Shown piece after piece: positions 1-8,297 of a stretch of 64,000 nucleotides of DNA. The notes under the pieces were generated by a model. That model was not told the DNA's origin, ran no database searches, and saw only the letters and a list, made by a program, of their open reading frames with translations. The first letter of the stretch is position 1; each line of letters opens with the position of its first letter. The stretch comes from Clostridium sp. CX1 (GTDB taxonomy: Bacteria; Bacillota; Clostridia; Clostridiales; Clostridiaceae), in the NCBI RefSeq assembly GCF_025398335.1, contig NZ_JAODOO010000020.1:1-64000 (forward strand). Direction: 5' to 3'. The position numbers were made by a program, and so were the translations under genes.

Positions 1-155
1 AAGCAGATATCCAAAATCATAGATTTTGTGATAGTCGCTTACTTCTCAATTCATTGAGAAGACTCATTAAAGAATTGCTGGTTTATATTATAGATAAGTT
101 TTACTTACCTTACTCTGTTTAATTTTCAAGGATCATTTTGTCTCATCTCGACTGC
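1..155 (-). other. rRNA-type leader with boxA-like element and small hairpins
   Basis: On the minus strand, positions 135-115 read TGATCCTTGAAAATTAAACAG, which resembles the boxA antitermination element found in leaders of Bacillus and Clostridium rRNA operons. It is followed by two hairpins: a perfect inverted repeat at 43-60 (TTCTCAAT/ATTGAGAA) and one at 12-28 (CAAAATC/GATTTTG). No mature rRNA or tRNA sequence is visible before the window ends, so the 16S gene is inferred to lie to the left. Confidence 0.6.
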
Positions 156-161
156 TTGTAC

Positions 162-190
162 ATCTTATCATCTTTGTTTCCTCTTGTCAA
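162..190 (-). promoter_or_regulatory. Strong promoter, probably of an rRNA operon
   Basis: Read on the minus strand, a perfect -35 TTGACA (190-185) is followed after exactly 17 bp by a -10 TAAGAT (167-162). The DNA just upstream is A/T-rich, like an UP element. Transcription would start near 155 and run off the left edge. The boxA-like sequence downstream points to a stable RNA operon; the RNA gene itself is outside the window. Confidence 0.75.
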
Positions 191-536
191 CAATATTTTA
201 AATGTTTTTTATCTTTAATTCTTGTTGAAAGATTTTACTACTGACTAGCCGCCTGTTTATTTTGTTACCCATCAAGCGACGAAGACTATCTTACCATCTT
301 TAATACTATTTAGTATAATAGATTTATACTTTAAGAATAAGTTAAATGACGTATACTCCTTTTTACTTCTAATATCTTTGTAATAATTCTATTGATACAC
401 CTGATTCAGTTTATTTATCTTACAACTAATGTTAGTTTCATTTTCCCCTTAACTTTGCCAATAGTTTGAAATTCATCTATAACATTTTCTTAGTTATCAC
501 AGTTGTTATTTAATTAATTTAAAATATAGAAAAGGA
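191..536. other. Intergenic stretch without a recognised gene
   Basis: About 345 bases between the rRNA-type promoter and the terminator of the DUF2809 gene. It is AT-rich with no open frame carrying a ribosome binding site. It may hold further upstream promoters for the stable RNA operon, but none is clear enough to call. Confidence 0.4.
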
Positions 537-572
537 TGTCATAAGGTAGAAAATACTTTCTACCTTATGACA
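537..572 (-). terminator. Long hairpin terminator overlapping the DUF2809 stop codon
   Basis: A perfect 16-bp stem (537-552 with 557-572) closes a 4-base loop. On the minus strand the 3' arm is followed by the T-rich sequence TCCTTTTC. The stop codon of the upstream gene lies inside the stem. The U-run is interrupted, so efficiency is uncertain. Confidence 0.6.
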
Positions 573-988
573 CCCCTTACCATAGCTAAATATACTAATT
601 CTATAATCACACCTATTCCAACTCCTACAGCATAGGCTATCAAGTCACTCCATAAAAATCCATATCCTAATACTAATCCGCCTAACGCTGTCTTTCTAAT
701 ATTGTCTATCCAGTTTGCATGGTATAATTGGCTTAATTCAATAGAATAACAAAAAGATATTGCTACTACTGCAACTGTCTTTGTTGTCTTAGCTCTTAGG
801 ATGAAAGCAAAAGCAATAAAAATCATTAATGCCCAGAGAATATCCCCTAAGTATATATTTAAAAATTCCGGTATAAAACTTTTCATTCGTCTTGAGTATA
901 GTCCTAAAAAAACTACAACTATTGTCATAAATCCATACAACACTCTATTACGTTTATAGATCATCCAAAAATTTCTCCCTAGTATCAT
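560..988 (-). CDS. DUF2809-type small integral membrane protein
   Basis: A 142-residue, very hydrophobic protein with about four to five predicted membrane spans. A segment around residues 47-60 (YLGDILWALMIFIAFAF) and a later SIELSQLY motif resemble the DUF2809 family, whose function is unknown. The start is not certain: Met9 (MIYKRN) is an alternative, since no strong ribosome binding site separates the two. It stands alone between a terminator on its 3' side and the EamA transporter gene on the same strand. Family assignment is from memory of the motif pattern; the role in the cell is not known. Confidence 0.6.
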   Translation of the reverse strand: MILGRNFWMIYKRNRVLYGFMTIVVVFLGLYSRRMKSFIPEFLNIYLGDILWALMIFIAFAFILRAKTTKTVAVVAISFCYSIELSQLYHANWIDNIRKTALGGLVLGYGFLWSDLIAYAVGVGIGVIIELVYLAMVRGVIR

Positions 989-1063
989 AAAAAATAGGTA
1001 TTTAGCTAGTTCTAAATCTATTCAAGTTTCTTATATTAATTTTTCTCTAAATCCATCTATCTA

Positions 1064-2002
1064 CTATTCCGCAATACTCTCCCCATTTACCTTCTCTTGT
1101 TGGCTAACTTCAGCGGCTCCAGAAGTCTGAACTAAAAATACTCCAACTAGAATAACAACAGTTGATACTAATATAGTTATAGATACAGCCTCTTTCAAAA
1201 TAACTGCCCCTAAAAGCACTGCAACAACAGGATTAACGTAAGCATAAGTACTTGCTTTAGATGCTGGCCATTTTTGTAGTATATAGATATAACAGCTGTA
1301 ACCTACTATAGAGCCAAATAAAACTAAATATAAAAGTGCTCCTACACCTCTACCTGTTAACTGAATTTTAGGCAGTTCTCCAAGAAATGTTCCTATAATT
1401 GAAAGCCCTATACCGCCTGATAACATTTGAATACCTATATGAGTTACTACTGACCCAGAAGCCTTAAAACTTTTTGAATAAATAGAACCACTAGACCATA
1501 AAATTGCACTTAACATTACAAAAATTACTCCCTTTGCACTAGTTGCACCTGTACTTAAGTTTGGTAGCACAAGTAATCCAACTCCTACAAATCCCATTAA
1601 AATACCGCACCATCCTTTAATATTCATTGACTTACTTCTCGTAAAAAATGTCTCTATTATAGCTGTATAAAGTGGGCCTGTAGCCACAATAAGAGAAGTC
1701 ATGCCAGAACTTACCCATTTCTCTCCCCAAACTACTAGACCATTTCCCCCTAGTAATAGAAACATTCCTACTATTGCTATCCTTTTTATATCCACTGTCT
1801 TCTTTGGAAACTCTAACCCTTTTAGCTTAGCAAAAGCTAACATAATTGATCCAGCTACCAAAAATCTTACACCTGCAAAAATTGTAGCAGGCAACTCGCT
1901 TACTCCTATACGAATTGCTAGGTATGTAGAACCCCAAAAAATGCATACAGCTAAATATGCTAAAACAACCTTCTTTTCTTCCTTATCTTTATTGCCATTC
2001 AA
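1064..2002 (-). CDS. EamA/DMT-family transporter (drug/metabolite exporter)
   Basis: A 312-residue inner-membrane protein with ten predicted helices arranged as two EamA repeats (roughly residues 10-145 and 158-300). Family landmarks include CIFWGSTYLAIR at the N-terminus and the matching ILWSSGSIYSKS in the second half. DMT proteins of this length usually export small metabolites or amino acids, but the substrate cannot be read from sequence. The start is a TTG codon 10 bases after an AGGAAGGGG ribosome binding site. A short charged tail (QEKVNGESIAE) ends the protein. It is probably monocistronic. Confidence 0.85.
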   Translation of the reverse strand: MNGNKDKEEKKVVLAYLAVCIFWGSTYLAIRIGVSELPATIFAGVRFLVAGSIMLAFAKLKGLEFPKKTVDIKRIAIVGMFLLLGGNGLVVWGEKWVSSGMTSLIVATGPLYTAIIETFFTRSKSMNIKGWCGILMGFVGVGLLVLPNLSTGATSAKGVIFVMLSAILWSSGSIYSKSFKASGSVVTHIGIQMLSGGIGLSIIGTFLGELPKIQLTGRGVGALLYLVLFGSIVGYSCYIYILQKWPASKASTYAYVNPVVAVLLGAVILKEAVSITILVSTVVILVGVFLVQTSGAAEVSQQEKVNGESIAE

Positions 2003-2102
2003 TCTTATTCAACCCCTTCCTCTAACAATTATAATGCTTATTAAAAATTATTCAACTATTCGTAGAAAACAATAGTTTTTCAACTGCAAAGGCTCCACTA
2101 AC

Positions 2103-2411
2103 CTACTTCCAGTTATAAGGCTCAAGGCCTGCCTTGATAATTGAGTTATTATACTTCTCAATCTTACTTTCAAAGTATTTCCTAACCTCGTTAACAGTTA
2201 TTCCTATGCCTCTGTCTTCAATGTCTAGATAAGCACATGCAACAATAAATTCTTTTTCTGATTTGCTAGGCTTTCTTTCTCTTTCTAGCACAAATTTAAT
2301 ATAGCTATCTCTAAGTAAGCTAGATATCCATATTTGTTCTTTTTGTTTCAATTGACACCACTTTCTACCAACTTGCTCCTGCTTTTTTTCTTTACTATTA
2401 TTATTTCTCAT
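2103..2411 (-). CDS. Small conserved-looking soluble protein, unknown function
   Basis: A 102-residue, highly charged protein without signal peptide or membrane segment. It starts with a lysine/glutamine-rich stretch and ends in a region predicted to be helical (NEVRKYFESKIEKYN). An AAGGAG ribosome binding site lies 13 bases before the ATG, slightly farther than usual. It resembles small hypothetical proteins of clostridia, but no domain is recognised. It is followed 100 bases later by the EamA gene on the same strand. No function is proposed. Confidence 0.6.
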   Translation of the reverse strand: MRNNNSKEKKQEQVGRKWCQLKQKEQIWISSLLRDSYIKFVLERERKPSKSEKEFIVACAYLDIEDRGIGITVNEVRKYFESKIEKYNNSIIKAGLEPYNWK

Positions 2412-2694
2412 TAGCTTAATTTATCTCCTTAATATTAATCTTTACCTATTCATCAGTAAAAGATTATATCATAGAATTTTTGTAAATTTAAGCTTGACAG
2501 ATAGAATATTTTCTTCATTTAAAAGTAAGTTTTTCATGTATATTTTTGTTATCAAATAACTTCTAACCTTTACTTTAAACCTAAAAATAGTAGCATATAT
2601 TGAATAAATATGTAATTTCTGGTACGATGTAACTATTGGAAAATTCAGTAATATTTTCATTCACATGTAGTCACATTTGTTAGGAGTGAACAAG

Positions 2695-4557
2695 GTGGAA
2701 AAATCTATTAGAGCAAAAATACTAATTTTAATCTTCATTACATTAATTCCTTTATCAATTTTAGAATTTGTAAAAATTCAAAGTAACTATCGTAACAGAA
2801 TTGAAGCTGAGTTAGTAGCTAGCCAGGATTTTGCTGAAGCTATAAGAAATTCTTTTCTGGTCTTTCTTAATAAAACATGGACAAGCCAATATGCTATAGG
2901 AGCAGCCATAACTTCAAACCCTCATTGGAATGAAAAGGATATTAGCTCCTATCTAAAAAAAATTCTCCAAGAGGATGAAACAAATATCGGATATTCTTGG
3001 CTAAGTCCTTCTGGAAAGGTTATTGCAACAACTAACGATCAATTAAAAGGAAAAAGCATTTTAGATAGTGATTACACAGATAAAATATCAAAGGGCAGAG
3101 ATGAAATAATATGTAATATAACTCCTAGTTATGATAACAAAAAAATAATATTACATGTTGTAAGAGCCATTAGAGTTAATAACCAGCTAATGGGTATTGT
3201 TGTTACTGGACTAGACATTAATAAATTAGATAAAATTTTTCCTTCACATAGACTAGCAAAGGAAAGCACTTTTGGCATTGTTGATAGTAATGCCAGGATT
3301 GTGTATCGTAGCGATGGCAAGAATACTCCCTTTTCCCAAAGAGTAGTTCCAGAAGACTCTCCCTCTAGAAAAGCTCTAAAGGGCGAAATTATTAGGACTT
3401 ACTCCATGTACCATGGCTTTGATGATTTAGAAAGAATGGCAATAGGTTACCCTATTAAAGAAATAGGATGGAGCTGTTTTGTAAGTAGTTCTGTACCAGA
3501 GCTGTTATCAAAAGAAAGAGCACTAGTAAAAAATAATCTTATAATATTTATATGTATATATATAATTTCATTTATTATAGCAATTGCTTTCTGTAATAAC
3601 TTTATTAAAAGGATAAGAAAATTAAGGGATTCTGCTAATGAAATAATAAAGGGTAATCTAAACGTTAATGTAAGCGGATTAGAAAAAGATGAATTAGGAG
3701 AAGTCGGTGAAGCCTTTAACACAATGGCGGAGTGTTTACATAAGCGGGCCAAGGAAGTAGAGGAATATAACAACCTAAAAGCACAGTTTTTCTCAACTAT
3801 GTCTCATGAACTAAGAACACCTTTAAATATTATATTAGGCTGTATTCAGCTTCTTGAAAAGTTAGAACCTTCCAATGAAATTTTCAATAAATTATACTAT
3901 AAGTACATAAAAATGCAAAAACAAAACAGCTATAGACTGTTGAGACTTATTAATAACTTAATAGATATTAATAAGGCAGAGTCTAATTACATTAAAATCA
4001 AATTAGAAAATAATAACATAATTAAAGTTATTGAGGACATAACCTTATCTGTGGTTGAGTATACTAATTTAAGCAATATTGATATTATATTTGATACCGA
4101 AATAGAAGAAAAGATAATGGCTTTCGATTCTGATATGATGGAAAGAATTATGCTAAATCTACTTTCCAATGCAATTAAATTTAGCCCTCAGGGAGGAATC
4201 ATAGAAGTAAATATCCTCGATAGAAAAGAAAAAATTATAGTTTCAGTTAAAGATTCTGGAATAGGTATACCTGAAGATAAGCTCCAGATGATATTTGATA
4301 GATATGGTCAAGTAGATAGCTCTCTAAGTAGAAAAACTGAGGGTTCAGGCATTGGACTATCCTTGGTTAAACACTTAGTTGAGCTTCACGAAGGTAAAAT
4401 TTATGTAAAAAGTCAGCTAGAAAAAGGAAGTCAATTTATATTTGAATTACCTGTAAAACTGATAGATGAGAACGGCCCTGCAGATAACATAAAAACCCTA
4501 ACTAGAGTTGAAAGAGTTCCCGTAGAGTTTTCAGATATTTATACTGAAATATCATAG
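2695..4557 (+). CDS. Orphan membrane sensor histidine kinase (Cache-HAMP-HisKA-HATPase)
   Basis: This is a 620-residue kinase that would autophosphorylate on His371 (in SHELRTPLN) after sensing an external signal. In order: a membrane helix near residues 8-25, an extracellular dCache-like region to about 275, a second helix (about 283-303), HAMP (about 304-355), the HisKA dimerisation helix, and HATPase_c with the N box (NLLSNAIKFSP), DSGIGIP and GSGIGLSL. An upstream TTG (2677) is open, but AGGAG at 2682-2686 places the start at GTG 2695. No response regulator is adjacent. The C-terminal EFSDIYTEIS tail resembles clostridial orphan kinases, some of which feed Spo0A; that link is inference. 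Confidence 0.9.
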   Translation: MEKSIRAKILILIFITLIPLSILEFVKIQSNYRNRIEAELVASQDFAEAIRNSFLVFLNKTWTSQYAIGAAITSNPHWNEKDISSYLKKILQEDETNIGYSWLSPSGKVIATTNDQLKGKSILDSDYTDKISKGRDEIICNITPSYDNKKIILHVVRAIRVNNQLMGIVVTGLDINKLDKIFPSHRLAKESTFGIVDSNARIVYRSDGKNTPFSQRVVPEDSPSRKALKGEIIRTYSMYHGFDDLERMAIGYPIKEIGWSCFVSSSVPELLSKERALVKNNLIIFICIYIISFIIAIAFCNNFIKRIRKLRDSANEIIKGNLNVNVSGLEKDELGEVGEAFNTMAECLHKRAKEVEEYNNLKAQFFSTMSHELRTPLNIILGCIQLLEKLEPSNEIFNKLYYKYIKMQKQNSYRLLRLINNLIDINKAESNYIKIKLENNNIIKVIEDITLSVVEYTNLSNIDIIFDTEIEEKIMAFDSDMMERIMLNLLSNAIKFSPQGGIIEVNILDRKEKIIVSVKDSGIGIPEDKLQMIFDRYGQVDSSLSRKTEGSGIGLSLVKHLVELHEGKIYVKSQLEKGSQFIFELPVKLIDENGPADNIKTLTRVERVPVEFSDIYTEIS

Positions 4558-4575
4558 CACATTTGTATAAACTAA

Positions 4576-4620
4576 TATGAAGACAGAGTAATCAGTGCCT
4601 AAGTTACCCTGTCTTCGTAT
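4576..4620. terminator. Hairpin between convergent genes
   Basis: The arms GAAGACAG (4579-4586) and CTGTCTTC, with flanking pairs, form an imperfect stem around a loop of about 12 bases. It lies between the converging kinase and rhodanese genes. It lacks a strong U-run on either strand, so bidirectional termination is likely but not certain. Confidence 0.5.
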
Positions 4621-4653
4621 TGATTTATGTAGATATAATTTAATTATTAAAAG

Positions 4654-5205
4654 TTACTTTTCCTCTGCATATTTTGCGTCTCTCCAGCCAACTATTCCAC
4701 CTGGATATCTGTATACATTTTTATAACCTAACTCCTTAGCTATTTTAGCTCCTACATCACTTCTTTCACAGGAAACAAACCCACAGTATACAACAATTGC
4801 TTTATTCTTATCACTTGGTAATAGTTTAACAAAGGCTTCCTTTTGTTCCGGTGTTACATCCTTTATTCCCGTCTTCGGCAATTCTGCATTAACAGCTCCA
4901 GGAATATGCCCTCCTTTAAAATTAGAGGCAGGCATTGTATCAATAATAGTCATTTCCTTCTTGCTATCAATCCATCCTTTTAACTCTTCTGTGCTTACAA
5001 TTGCGTACTTGCCTTCTTCTGAGGTTTTTACAAGTCTTATTGCTGCCTTTTCAATATTCACCTCATTACCATCTACTGCTGTACCTGCTTTTTTTGTAGT
5101 TGTGGATGTTTGAACTGTTTGTTGTCCACTACTTGATGAACAACCTGCAAAAACGCCTACTGATAGTACCATAGTTATAAGCAAAATCAAACCCTTCTTC
5201 TTCAT
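4654..5205 (-). CDS. Rhodanese-domain lipoprotein
   Basis: A 183-residue exported lipoprotein: a hydrophobic signal followed by the lipobox GVFAGC, then a Ser/Thr-rich linker and one rhodanese domain (about residues 70-180). The active-site loop is YCGFVSCERS, with the catalytic Cys six residues before Arg, longer than the usual CX4R loop but typical of a known subgroup. Rhodaneses transfer sulfane sulfur; this one would act outside the membrane. The start is placed at the ATG preceded by GGGGGGA rather than at an upstream in-frame codon. It converges with the sensor kinase gene. Confidence 0.85.
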   Translation of the reverse strand: MKKKGLILLITMVLSVGVFAGCSSSSGQQTVQTSTTTKKAGTAVDGNEVNIEKAAIRLVKTSEEGKYAIVSTEELKGWIDSKKEMTIIDTMPASNFKGGHIPGAVNAELPKTGIKDVTPEQKEAFVKLLPSDKNKAIVVYCGFVSCERSDVGAKIAKELGYKNVYRYPGGIVGWRDAKYAEEK

Positions 5206-5474
5206 AATAATCCCCCCATTTGCTTTTTTAAACTTGATCACTTATGTAAAACATAGTTGCCTGTATTATTAATTAACAAACCATCTTGATTGTAACAAAG
5301 CATAAAAAGCATTTAAATAATTATTAATAATTAAAATCATAAAATTTCTCCCTATTATAAATTGCTATTTGATAAAATGCTCATAACCATTACTCTTAAA
5401 AATCATATATAATTTTAGTAAAGTTGTAATATAATATAATAGATTAAACCCTTACATATAAAGGAGACTATACT

Positions 5475-6335
5475 ATGGGTGAAAGGCTTGTTTTTAAATA
5501 CAAAGTAACTGACTTGTTTTTTATAATAATAGGTACAATTATAAGCTCAATAGGAATAAATATGTTTATTATTCATGCCAAACTCTTAAGTGGAGGCGTC
5601 ACCGGAATAGCGTTAATTTTTCACTACTTGTTCAAAATTCAGGTAGGATATGTTATTCTCCTAATGAACATTCCCTTATTTATCTTAAGCTTTATGAAAC
5701 TAAGCAAAAGATTTACTTTGTACTCTCTGGTAGGCACTCTATCTCTATCCCTTTCATTAATAATAACTCACCCAACTTCTAAAATGTTAAATATTAATGA
5801 CAACTTACTTTACTGCTTATACGGGGGAGTAATTAATGGAATTGGTTTTGGATTAGTGTTTGTTCATAATGGTTCTACAGGAGGTTTTGATATAGTAACT
5901 ATGTTAATTAGAAAAAAATATTCTAACTTTAACATAGGAAAAATATCTTTCCTTATTAATTTAGTAATAGTCTCTATAAGTGCCTTTATATTTGGGCTAT
6001 CTAACGCTTTGTATACACTAATAGCAATGTACACAACTTCTTTTGTAGTTGATAACATGGTAAGAGGTTTTAATAAAAGTAAATCCGTTTTTATTATTAC
6101 TGAGAAACAGGAAGAAATTGCGGATGCTATATTAGAAAGTCTCCATAGAGGGGTTACATATTTTTATGGAGAAGGTGCTTATACTAAAGAACATAAAAAG
6201 ATACTATATTGCATAGTACCTTTCTCTCAATTGCCAAAACTGAAACAAATAGTTACTGCCTTAGATGACAAAGCCTTCTTAACTATTTCTGATGCATCAG
6301 AAGTTCAAGGAAAAGGGTTTAAAAATACATTATAA
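5475..6335 (+). CDS. YitT family membrane protein (DUF161 + DUF2179)
   Basis: A 286-residue protein with an N-terminal YitT membrane region of about five to six helices (residues 10-200; NMFIIHAKLLSGGVTGIAL and NGSTGGFDIV are family-like) and a C-terminal soluble DUF2179 domain (about 215-275, including GVTYFYGEGAYT). The family is widespread in Firmicutes and its biochemical role is unresolved. AAGGAG precedes the ATG by eight bases. It is a single gene flanked by non-coding DNA on both sides. Confidence 0.88.
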   Translation: MGERLVFKYKVTDLFFIIIGTIISSIGINMFIIHAKLLSGGVTGIALIFHYLFKIQVGYVILLMNIPLFILSFMKLSKRFTLYSLVGTLSLSLSLIITHPTSKMLNINDNLLYCLYGGVINGIGFGLVFVHNGSTGGFDIVTMLIRKKYSNFNIGKISFLINLVIVSISAFIFGLSNALYTLIAMYTTSFVVDNMVRGFNKSKSVFIITEKQEEIADAILESLHRGVTYFYGEGAYTKEHKKILYCIVPFSQLPKLKQIVTALDDKAFLTISDASEVQGKGFKNTL

Positions 6336-6467
6336 ACCTTCTCTTATAGCTAACTATAATCTTAACTTGGAAACCAAAAAGTAACTTATTGACATCTATT
6401 ATAAAAGACTGTAAGCTTAATGTAGTTAATTCTGCGACCTTTTACATATAATTAATAGAAGAATATT

Positions 6468-6509
6468 ATGTCATTAATTAATAATGCTAAAATCATGGTA
6501 CATCCATGA
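6468..6509 (+). CDS. Possible 13-codon leader ORF before the ABC exporter
   Basis: A short frame (MSLINNAKIMVHP) starts at 6468 behind a weak purine-rich AGAAGA, and its last codons overlap a terminator hairpin. There is no striking amino acid bias. It is listed only because its position, between a possible promoter (TTGACA near 6390) and a terminator 40 bases before an ABC exporter, resembles translation-linked attenuators of multidrug exporters. It may be meaningless. Confidence 0.2.
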   Translation: MSLINNAKIMVHP

Positions 6510-6516
6510 TTTTTTA
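6491..6516 (+). terminator. Intrinsic terminator or attenuator upstream of the ABC exporter
   Basis: Perfect 8-bp stem AATCATGG/CCATGATT (6491-6498 with 6504-6511), a 5-base loop, then a run of Ts. It lies only about 40 bases before the start of the exporter gene and far (over 150 bases) from the end of the yitT-like gene. This suggests it ends a short leader transcript rather than the preceding gene. Confidence 0.55.
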
Positions 6517-6554
6517 ATTGTAAAAAGTTGCCTTAGGAAAGGGGGATACTAATA

Positions 6555-8297
6555 ATGAAAGAGACCTTTAAATATGTATGGAAGCATAAGCTAATGCTTG
6601 CAATACCTTCTATAGCTATGACAGCAGCAATATTTATAGATATGTTGAATCCTTATTTGCAAAAATTAGTAACAGATAGGGTTTTTATAGGAGGAGAGCA
6701 AAGTTTACTATGGCCAATACTCTGGGGCTTTATTGCAGTTACCCTTAGCAGAGCCGTACTGGGTTACGCTAAAGAATATCTATTTGATGTACTGTCAACA
6801 AAGGTTAGTATTGATATAAAAAAAGATTTATTTAACCATATTCAAAGTCTACCCTTTAGTTATTTCGATAACATGAATACAGGAGAGCTTATGTCCAGAA
6901 TAGGTGAGGATGTAGACAACATCTGGAGAAGTGTGTCCTTTGGAGTAAGATTATTTATTGAAAATATTATTTACTTTGTAACCGCTTCAGCAATACTATT
7001 TTACTTAGACTGGAAGCTTACCCTTGCCTGTCTAGTAGGAATGCCTCCTATAGCCTATTTAGCTCTGCAGTTTGAAAAGAAAATTGGAGAATCTTATGGA
7101 AAATTAAGCGATCAGGGGGTAGCCCTTAACACCGCTGCTCAAGAAAATATTGCAGGAGTTAGACTGGTTAAGGCTTTTGCAAGAGAAAAACATGAAATTT
7201 TAAAGTTTCTTAAGCTTAATGAGGAAAACTATAACCTTAATATGGAGCAAAACAAAATAATGGCAACCTACTTTCCTCCTATTGAGTTCTTAACTAATAT
7301 TTCTATGGTATTTTTAGTAGTACTAGGAGGAGTATTTGTAATGGACAACTCTATGTCTATAGGCACCTTAGTAGCCTTCAGCGGCTATATATGGATGTTG
7401 ATTTGGCCTATGAGAATGCTTGGATGGCTTACTAATTTAATAGCACAGTCTAATGCCTCTGCTAAGAAGATACTGAATATCATGAATGTGCAACCTGAAA
7501 TTAGGGATAGTGAAGATCCTATAAGGCTTCCTCATATGAAAGGAACTATAGAATTTAAAAATGTTTTCTTTAAATACAAGGAAGATTATGTGTTAAAAAA
7601 TGTAACCATGAAGATTGAGGCAGGCAGCACTGTTGCCATAATGGGAACTACAGGCTCCGGTAAGTCTTCAATTATTAACCTTATTGGACGATACTATGAT
7701 GCAGCAGAAGGTGAAATCCTCATAGATGGCTACAACGTTAAAGACATATCTCTTAAAGACTTAAGAAGCAAAATGGCTGTAGTTCCTCAAGATACTTTTC
7801 TGTTCTCCGACAGTATTGAAGAAAACATCCGTTTTGGCAAGGCAGATGCTTCTTTAGAGGAAATAAGAGAGAGCTGTAGATTAGCTTGCGCTGATGAATT
7901 TATCCAGGAACTAGAGGATAAATACCACACAGTAATTGGCGAAAGGGGTATCGGTCTTTCCGGTGGTCAAAAACAAAGACTTTCTATTGCCAGAGCACTT
8001 ATAAAAGATTCCAGCATTTTAATTCTTGATGATTCTACCTCTGCACTAGATATGGAAACAGAATACCAGCTTTTAAAGAATTTAAATGAAAGACATAAAA
8101 AGGCTACAACCTTTATAATAGCACATAGAATTTCAGCAGTTAAAAATGCAGACCAGATATTTTATGTGGAAGATGGACAAATTGTAGAAAGTGGAACTCA
8201 TGAAGAACTTCTTTTGAAAAAGGGCAAATATTACGAAATATACTGTGAACAATTTAAAGATTTTGATACTTTAGCTTCTGCTAAGGAGGTGGGATAA
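6555..8297 (+). CDS. ABC exporter half-transporter, degenerate-site subunit
   Basis: This 580-residue protein has a six-helix exporter membrane domain (about residues 10-310) fused to an ATPase domain (about 335-570). Walker A is GTTGSGKSS, the signature is LSGGQKQR, and Walker B is ILILDDSTSALD. An Asp replaces the catalytic Glu that normally follows Walker B. That change is characteristic of the non-catalytic partner in heterodimeric exporters such as BmrC, LmrC and TM287. The next gene starts inside its stop codon (TAATG), so the pair is translationally coupled. AAGGGGG precedes the ATG. Substrates are probably drugs or lipids, which sequence cannot settle. Confidence 0.92.
   Translation: MKETFKYVWKHKLMLAIPSIAMTAAIFIDMLNPYLQKLVTDRVFIGGEQSLLWPILWGFIAVTLSRAVLGYAKEYLFDVLSTKVSIDIKKDLFNHIQSLPFSYFDNMNTGELMSRIGEDVDNIWRSVSFGVRLFIENIIYFVTASAILFYLDWKLTLACLVGMPPIAYLALQFEKKIGESYGKLSDQGVALNTAAQENIAGVRLVKAFAREKHEILKFLKLNEENYNLNMEQNKIMATYFPPIEFLTNISMVFLVVLGGVFVMDNSMSIGTLVAFSGYIWMLIWPMRMLGWLTNLIAQSNASAKKILNIMNVQPEIRDSEDPIRLPHMKGTIEFKNVFFKYKEDYVLKNVTMKIEAGSTVAIMGTTGSGKSSIINLIGRYYDAAEGEILIDGYNVKDISLKDLRSKMAVVPQDTFLFSDSIEENIRFGKADASLEEIRESCRLACADEFIQELEDKYHTVIGERGIGLSGGQKQRLSIARALIKDSSILILDDSTSALDMETEYQLLKNLNERHKKATTFIIAHRISAVKNADQIFYVEDGQIVESGTHEELLLKKGKYYEIYCEQFKDFDTLASAKEVG

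Noticed and set aside
2469-2660. A 63-codon open frame on the minus strand
   Set aside because: No ribosome binding site, AT-driven composition (Lys, Ile, Leu rich), and it covers the likely promoter region of the sensor kinase gene.
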